Assembly: GCA_003168295.1 (NCBI GenBank)
Contig: PMST01000289.1
Span: 731-10,992 of the forward strand
Direction: 5' to 3'
DNA length: 10,262 nucleotides
Source of the DNA: Actinomycetota bacterium
GTDB taxonomy: Bacteria > Actinomycetota > Actinomycetes > Streptosporangiales > Streptosporangiaceae
Shown here: in pieces, positions 6,361 through 10,262 of the stretch
Numbering within the stretch: position 1 is the stretch's first letter
How the letters are laid out: each line of letters starts with the position of its first letter
Program-made: the position numbers and the translations under genes
The notes under the pieces: generated by a model
What the model saw: the letters and a program-made list of their open reading frames with translations, nothing else
The model's database searches: none
Told to the model about the DNA's origin: nothing

Positions 6361-6388
6361 GCCCGCCTGAAGACGCGGTCAGGCGGGC
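6361..6388 (-). terminator. Perfect 10-bp stem terminator overlapping the VOC stop codon
   Basis: GCCCGCCTGA (6361-6370) and TCAGGCGGGC (6379-6388) are perfectly complementary with the 8-base loop AGACGCGG. The TGA stop of the minus-strand VOC gene (6381-6379) is part of the stem. No T run follows. Confidence 0.75.
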
Positions 6389-6732
6389 TGCCACAGCTCG
6401 ACCCGGTTGCCCTCAGGATCGGTGACCCAGCCGAACCGGCCGACACCATCCATGTCCTGCGTCTCTGTAGCCACGTCCGCTCCCTTGGTGCGCAATTGCG
6501 CGAGCATCGCATCCAGGTCGCGGACCCGGAAGTTGAGCATGGTCTGCTGGGCGCGGGACCCGAAGTAGCCGGTCTCGGAGTCGAACGTCGCGAACACCGT
6601 CAGCCCGGTTTCCTGAGGCCACAGGCCGTTCTCATCGGCGTCCAGGCCCAGGCAATCGCGATACCACGCGCCCAGGGCCGCCGGGTCGGCGGCCCGCATG
6701 AAGTATCCGCCGATTCCAAGCACACGTTCCAT
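6379..6732 (-). CDS. VOC superfamily (glyoxalase/bleomycin resistance-type) protein
   Basis: A 117-residue single-domain protein of the vicinal oxygen chelate superfamily. It starts MERVLGIGGYFMRAADPAAL with the typical first strand and helix, followed by WYRDCLGL, a central FRVRDLDAMLAQLRTKGADV repeat half, and the ending GWVTDPEGNRVELWQPA; DPEGN-x-xEL-W is the usual closing motif with a metal-binding Glu. The first-half His ligand common in glyoxalase I is not present at the expected place, so metal use and activity are uncertain. The ATG at 6732 is preferred to one at 6792 because the extra 20 residues are unlike the family and overlap the recG terminator region. It is not part of the conserved recG-rsmD order I remember, so it is probably an added gene. 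Substrate unknown. Confidence 0.85.
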   Translation of the reverse strand: MERVLGIGGYFMRAADPAALGAWYRDCLGLDADENGLWPQETGLTVFATFDSETGYFGSRAQQTMLNFRVRDLDAMLAQLRTKGADVATETQDMDGVGRFGWVTDPEGNRVELWQPA

Positions 6733-6760
6733 GCCGCTATCTTGCCAGGACGGCGATCGG

Positions 6761-6811
6761 GCGGGCTGGCACCACGCCATCGCCCGCTTCACCCCCGCCT
6801 CAATCGCGGGG
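6761..6811 (-). terminator. Two hairpins after recG
   Basis: CCCCGC (6793-6798) and GCGGGG (6806-6811) pair with a 7-base loop, starting a few bases past the recG TAA. A second structure pairs GCGGGC/TGGC (6761-6770) with GCCA/GCCCGC (6776-6787) around a 5-base loop and a 2-base bulge. Together they probably end recG transcription before the VOC gene, whose start lies at 6732. Confidence 0.55.
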
Positions 6812-6817
6812 AACTGG

Positions 6818-9091
6818 TTAGGTCTTGTCCAGGTATTCGGCCTGGACGCCGAGCAGCTCGTCGATGGCCTCGCGGAGGGCGGGGTGCGCGGCCAGCTGCG
6901 GGTCGGCCGAGACCACGGCGCTGGCTTCTTCCCGGGCCCGCCCGATCAGGTCCTCGTCGGCGAGCAGCTGGAGCAGCCGCAGGCTGGACCGGCGGCCGGC
7001 CTGCGCGGCGCCGAGCACGTCGCCTTCCCGGCGCTGCTCCAGGTCGAGCCGGGACAGCTTGAACCCGTCCAGGGTGGCGGCGACGGCCTCCAGCCGCTCC
7101 CGCGCCGGGCTGGCCGGCGGCGCCTCGCTCACCAGCAGGCACAGTCCCGCCGCGGCTCCGCGGCCGACCCGGCCGCGGAGCTGGTGCAGCTGGGACACGC
7201 CGAACCGCTCGGCGTCCATGACCACCATCACCGTCGCGTTCGGCACGTCGACGCCGACCTCGATGACTGTGGTCGCGACCAGGACGTCGATCTCGCCCGC
7301 CGAAAACGCCCGCATGACCTGGTCTTTCTCCTCCGGGTGCAGCCGGCCGTGCAAGATGCCGAGCCGCAGCCCGGCCAGCGGGCCCGCGTCCAGCGTGGCG
7401 GCCACGTCGATCACCGCCAGCGGCTGCCGCCGGCCGAGAACCACCCCGCGCGGGATGCCGCCCGTCATGTCCACCCGGCCGAAGTCGTCCTCGCCGAGGT
7501 CATCCGGCTCGTCAGAATCCGGGCCGCCAGAACCCGGGCCGTCGCCGATGCGCGGGCACACCACGTAGGCCTGCCGCCCGCGCCCGACCTCCTCCCGCAC
7601 CCGCTCCCAGGCGCGCTCCAGGTACCTCGGCTTGTCGGCCGCGGGCACCACGAACGAGGCGATGGGCGAACGCCCCGCGGGCAGCTCGGTCAGCGTAGAG
7701 GTCTCCAGGTCGCCGTAGACGGTCATGGCCACCGTCCGCGGGATCGGCGTCGCCGTCATGACCAGGACGTGCGGGCGGTTGTCGGCCGCCTTAGCGCGCA
7801 GCGCGTCCCGCTGCTCCACGCCGAACCGGTGCTGCTCGTCGATGACGACCAGGCCGAGGTCGGCGAACTGGACCTGGTCCTCCAGCAGGGCGTGGGTGCC
7901 GATCACGATCCCGGCGTCCCCGGTGAACACGTCGGCCAGGGCCGAACGCCGCGCCGCCGCGCCCGCCGACCCGGTGAGCAGGGCGACCCCGGTCGCGTGC
8001 TCGGCGCCGCCGAGCTGACCGCGCTGGGCCAGCGGGCCAAGCATGTCGGTGATCGACCGGTAGTGCTGCTGGGCCAGCACCTCGGTCGGCGCCAGCAGCG
8101 CCGCTTGGCCGCCCGCGTCCACCACCTGGAGCATGGCCCTGATGGCGATCACCGTCTTGCCCGAGCCGACCTCGCCCTGCAGCAGCCGGTGCATCGGGTA
8201 GGCGCAGGCCAGGTCGACGGCGAGGCTCTGGCCCACCGCGACCTGCCCGGCCGTGAGCGTGAACGGCAGCCTGGTGTCGAACTCGTCCGCGATGCCGCCG
8301 TCGATGTGCGGCCGCGGCATGGCGGGCATGGCGGCGGCGGCCAGCCGCCGCCGGGCCAGCGCGGCCTGCAGCAAGAAGGCCTCATCCCACTTCAGCCGGT
8401 CCCTGGCCCGGATCCGGTCGGCTCGGTCCAGCGGCCGGTGGATGGCGCGGATCGCCTCGGCCCGCCCGGCCAGCCCGTACCGCTCCCGCAGCGCGGCCGG
8501 CAGCGGATCCTCCCCTACGTCCAGGGTGTCAAGCACGGTCTTGACCGACTTGGCGATCTTCCAGGAAGGAAACTTGGCGCTGGCCGGGTAGACCGGGATC
8601 ATCTCGGCGGCGAACTCGGACGCCAGCTCGGGCGTGAGATCGGCGTTGGGCGACGCCCCGGGCAGCATCTCGCACTCCGGGTGCACCAGCTGGCGGCGTC
8701 CGCGGAAGCTGGAGACGGTGCCCGCGAACATGCCCACCACATCGGGACGCAGCTCCTTTCGGTACCGGTGGATGCCGGAGAAGAACGTCAGGATCAGCTT
8801 GGCGCGGTCGTCGGTGACGATCACCTCGAGCCGGCTGCGGCGTCCCTTGCCCGGCAGCGCGGGCAGCGGGTGCTCCATCACCGACACGATCCGGGCCAGC
8901 ACGGTGACGTGATCACCCTCGCGCAGCGAGGACAGGTCGGTCAGCTCGCCGCGGGTGTAAAAGCGCCGTGGGTAGTGCCTGAGCAGGTCGCCGACGGTGT
9001 GCAGGCCGAAGATCTCCTCGAGCGCCTTGCCGGTCTTGGGTCCAAGAACCCGGATGAGCGGCTCGCCAAGCGTGGTCACACCTGGCAGCAT
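6818..9091 (-). CDS. recG: ATP-dependent DNA helicase RecG
   Basis: Superfamily 2 helicase that remodels stalled replication forks and branch-migrates Holliday junctions. Counting from the ATG at 9091 (757 residues), the N-terminal wedge/OB region includes [27 protein letters not shown] sequence and a [19 protein letters not shown] strand set. The motor has Walker A GEVGSGKT (306-313), the DEQH box with RFGV (418-421), TATPIPRT (446-453), [11 protein letters not shown] (607-617) and QLRGRVGR (637-644). The length is near the family norm but includes a Gly/Asp/Pro-rich insert at about 516-551 inside the second helicase domain. The start is uncertain: ATG at 9109, ATG at 9091 and GTG at 9079 all lack a good ribosome binding site. 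A start at 9403 is rejected because it would run antisense through all of rpmB. It is transcribed divergently from rpmB. Confidence 0.96.
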   Translation of the reverse strand: MLPGVTTLGEPLIRVLGPKTGKALEEIFGLHTVGDLLRHYPRRFYTRGELTDLSSLREGDHVTVLARIVSVMEHPLPALPGKGRRSRLEVIVTDDRAKLILTFFSGIHRYRKELRPDVVGMFAGTVSSFRGRRQLVHPECEMLPGASPNADLTPELASEFAAEMIPVYPASAKFPSWKIAKSVKTVLDTLDVGEDPLPAALRERYGLAGRAEAIRAIHRPLDRADRIRARDRLKWDEAFLLQAALARRRLAAAAMPAMPRPHIDGGIADEFDTRLPFTLTAGQVAVGQSLAVDLACAYPMHRLLQGEVGSGKTVIAIRAMLQVVDAGGQAALLAPTEVLAQQHYRSITDMLGPLAQRGQLGGAEHATGVALLTGSAGAAARRSALADVFTGDAGIVIGTHALLEDQVQFADLGLVVIDEQHRFGVEQRDALRAKAADNRPHVLVMTATPIPRTVAMTVYGDLETSTLTELPAGRSPIASFVVPAADKPRYLERAWERVREEVGRGRQAYVVCPRIGDGPGSGGPDSDEPDDLGEDDFGRVDMTGGIPRGVVLGRRQPLAVIDVAATLDAGPLAGLRLGILHGRLHPEEKDQVMRAFSAGEIDVLVATTVIEVGVDVPNATVMVVMDAERFGVSQLHQLRGRVGRGAAAGLCLLVSEAPPASPARERLEAVAATLDGFKLSRLDLEQRREGDVLGAAQAGRRSSLRLLQLLADEDLIGRAREEASAVVSADPQLAAHPALREAIDELLGVQAEYLDKT

Positions 9092-9142
9092 AGAAGCACC
9101 GGCCGACATTGCGCCGGTTCGCGCGGGCGGCGCGGCATCGGG

Positions 9143-9149
9143 TAAGCTA
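9143..9149. promoter_or_regulatory. Overlapping divergent -10 elements of rpmB and recG
   Basis: TAAGCT (9143-9148, plus) fits a -10 box about 80 bases before rpmB. Its near-mirror TAGCTT (9149-9144, minus) fits one before recG, with TTAAGC 17 bases further upstream as a weak -35. The plus-strand -35 is not evident. If both are used, the two promoters would compete for the same site. Confidence 0.35.
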
Positions 9150-9163
9150 CGGCGGTTGCCTGA

Positions 9164-9178
9164 TCCGCTTAAAGCGGA
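9164..9178. promoter_or_regulatory. 15-base inverted repeat between recG and rpmB
   Basis: TCCGCTT and AAGCGGA are perfect 7-base arms around a single A. The site lies just downstream of the rpmB -10 candidate and upstream of the recG -10 candidate, where a bound regulator would affect both genes. It could also be a small leader hairpin or chance. Confidence 0.3.
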
Positions 9179-9224
9179 CGTGGCCTCACCCACAAGACCC
9201 GTCACCCTATCAATGGAGCGAACC

Positions 9225-9419
9225 GTGGCTTCCGTCTGCGACGTATGCGGCAAGGGACCGGGCTTCGGCAAAAACGTCTCGTTCTCACATCGCCGCACCC
9301 CCCGCCGCTTTAACCCGAACATCCAGACCGTGCACACCGTCGTAGGCGGCACGCCCAAGCGGCTCAACGTGTGCGCCTCCTGCATCAAGGCAGGCAAGGT
9401 CACCCGCTCGCCCAGCTAG
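9225..9419 (+). CDS. rpmB: 50S ribosomal protein L28, zinc-binding form
   Basis: A 64-residue protein starting [19 protein letters not shown] and continuing through [12 protein letters not shown], the standard L28 sequence; it is part of the large ribosomal subunit. Cysteine pairs C5/C8 and C50/C53 form the zinc site of the C+ form. The GTG start at 9225 has GGAG seven to ten bases before it; longer in-frame starts upstream would add unrelated residues and overlap recG. It is the only intact plus-strand gene here, divergent from recG and convergent with thiL. Its stop lies inside a hairpin loop. Confidence 0.97.
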   Translation: MASVCDVCGKGPGFGKNVSFSHRRTPRRFNPNIQTVHTVVGGTPKRLNVCASCIKAGKVTRSPS

Positions 9420-9429
9420 CCGGGCGAGC
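9406..9429. terminator. Hairpin at the rpmB/thiL convergence
   Basis: GCTCGCCC (9406-9413) and GGGCGAGC (9422-9429) form a perfect 8-bp stem; the 8-base loop holds the rpmB TAG stop. It sits just beyond the thiL stop (9441) on the other strand, so it can serve both convergent genes. Confidence 0.7.
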
Positions 9430-9440
9430 CGAGACCCGCC

Positions 9441-10262
9441 CTAGGCGAAGTGATCCCAGCCGGGGGCGTGCGCCCACGGCTGGGAATCGACGACGACGCC
9501 CTGGCCCGGGCCTACCGTGCCGATCACCGTCCACCGTGACGGCAGCCGCACGCCCGGCGGGAACGTGGCGGCCAGCGAGTGATCCTCGCCGCCGGTGAGC
9601 ACCCAGTCCAGCGTGGCCTCCTGCGGCGTGAGGGTTGGCGCTGGGGGGGAAGCAGGCCTCGTTCCGTCGAAGGGAACGTGACGGCGGGGAGCGGCTACGG
9701 CCTGGGCCGCGGCTAGCAGAGCGTCACCTGGGCTGAGCGCGGCGCGAGACAGGTCGATGAGCACGCCGCTGGCGTCCGCGATGTGGCCCAGGTCGGCGAG
9801 CAGGCCATCGCTGATGTCGATCATGGCCGTGGCGCCGAGGTCGGCCGCCTGCGGACCCGCGTCGTACGGCGGCGCCGGCCGCCGCTGGGCGGTCACCAGC
9901 GGACCCTCGGTGATCCCCGCGGACAGCAGGGCCAGGCCGGCCGCGGCGTGCCCGAGCGGTCCCGCCACCGCCACCACATCGCCGGGCACCGCGCCGGAAC
10001 GCAGCACCGGGGCGCGCCCGGCCAGGTCACCGAGGCCGGTGACGGCCAGCAGGACCGAATCGGCGCGAGCGGTGTCGCCGCCGATGACGCTCGCCCCCGG
10101 GCCTTCCACCCGCAGGCATTCCGCGGCGAGCCCGGCGGCCAGGTCACGCGCCCAGCTGACCGGCAGGTCCGCGGGCACGGCCAGCGCGACGAGCAGCGCG
10201 GACGGCACCGCGCCCATCGCCGCCAGGTCGGCCAGGCTCCGGGCGGCGGCCTTGTGGCCGAC
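9441..10262 (-). CDS. thiL: Thiamine-monophosphate kinase ThiL, C-terminal part (runs off window end)
   Basis: Phosphorylates thiamine monophosphate to thiamine pyrophosphate with ATP. The visible 273 residues begin inside the protein with VGHKAAARSLADLAAMGA, the classic ThiL/PurM-family segment, followed by IGGDTARAD, the glycine-rich VAVAGPLGHAAAGLALL, MIDISDGLLADLGHIAD and TGGEDHSLAATF near the C-terminus. The N-terminal 40-50 residues with the first Mg-binding Asp cluster are outside the window, so the gene is partial, not broken. A Pro/Thr-rich insert of about 25 residues sits just before the TGGEDH motif. The stop is TAG at 9443-9441, 21 bases from the rpmB stop. Its position next to rpmB-recG is conserved in actinomycetes as I recall. 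Confidence 0.96.
   Translation of the reverse strand, partial: VGHKAAARSLADLAAMGAVPSALLVALAVPADLPVSWARDLAAGLAAECLRVEGPGASVIGGDTARADSVLLAVTGLGDLAGRAPVLRSGAVPGDVVAVAGPLGHAAAGLALLSAGITEGPLVTAQRRPAPPYDAGPQAADLGATAMIDISDGLLADLGHIADASGVLIDLSRAALSPGDALLAAAQAVAAPRRHVPFDGTRPASPPAPTLTPQEATLDWVLTGGEDHSLAATFPPGVRLPSRWTVIGTVGPGQGVVVDSQPWAHAPGWDHFA

Noticed and set aside
5265..6512. Long minus-strand open frame (about 415 codons) across the scar
   Set aside because: Its product is Arg/Pro/Ser/Thr-rich with no motif, and it runs antisense to the response regulator remnant, whose plus-strand reading matches a known family; it is a high-GC shadow frame.
6698..9145. Plus-strand open frame of about 815 codons
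   Set aside because: It is antisense to recG over its whole length; the His/Arg/Gly-rich product has no recognisable domain, whereas the recG frame has every helicase motif.
9092..9403. Upstream extension of recG to a start at 9403
   Set aside because: The added 104 residues are antisense to rpmB and unlike any RecG N-terminus.

Overview
This is a high-GC actinobacterial chromosome segment. It carries a housekeeping block read almost entirely on the minus strand. Listed in transcription order, from high to low coordinates, the genes are thiL (3' part), recG, a VOC-superfamily gene, rsmD, coaD, a DUF177/YceD gene, rpmF, rnc, mutM, a small coiled-coil protein gene and smc (5' part). Only rpmB and a few decayed fragments are on the plus strand. 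From memory, this order (smc, mutM, rnc, rpmF, DUF177, coaD, rsmD, recG, rpmB, thiL) matches that of Streptomyces and related actinomycetes. With the GC content, the many GTG starts and the small MAKAL-type protein, it points to a filamentous or related actinomycete. I cannot name a genus.

Layout: 1-353 is the SMC ATPase head. 354-694 has no gene but holds a terminator hairpin. 695-886 is a 63-residue coiled-coil protein. 887-1175 is a leader/promoter region. 1176-3919 is a compact cluster (mutM, rnc, rpmF, DUF177) with 1-3 base gaps at two junctions, its own promoter at 3960-3988, and a strong hairpin that separates it from coaD-rsmD (4058-5261). 5262-6378 is an accessory scar between rsmD and the VOC gene. 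It holds a long near-perfect palindrome, a piece of what looks like a glycosyltransferase gene, and a 5'-truncated, frameshifted NarL/LuxR-type response regulator gene fused to that piece. 6379-6732 is the VOC gene, 6818-9091 recG, 9225-9419 the divergent rpmB, and 9441 onward thiL, convergent with rpmB.

Functionally the block combines chromosome organisation and repair (SMC, Fpg, RecG), RNA processing and ribosome assembly (RNase III, RsmD, DUF177, L32, L28) and cofactor synthesis (CoaD, ThiL). Both ribosomal proteins are the cysteine-containing, zinc-binding forms. The least conventional parts are the scar with its palindrome, the small coiled-coil gene beside smc, in-frame repeats in the DUF177 protein, and a tandem duplication across the mutM stop codon. 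I see no complete novel defence, mobile or biosynthetic system.
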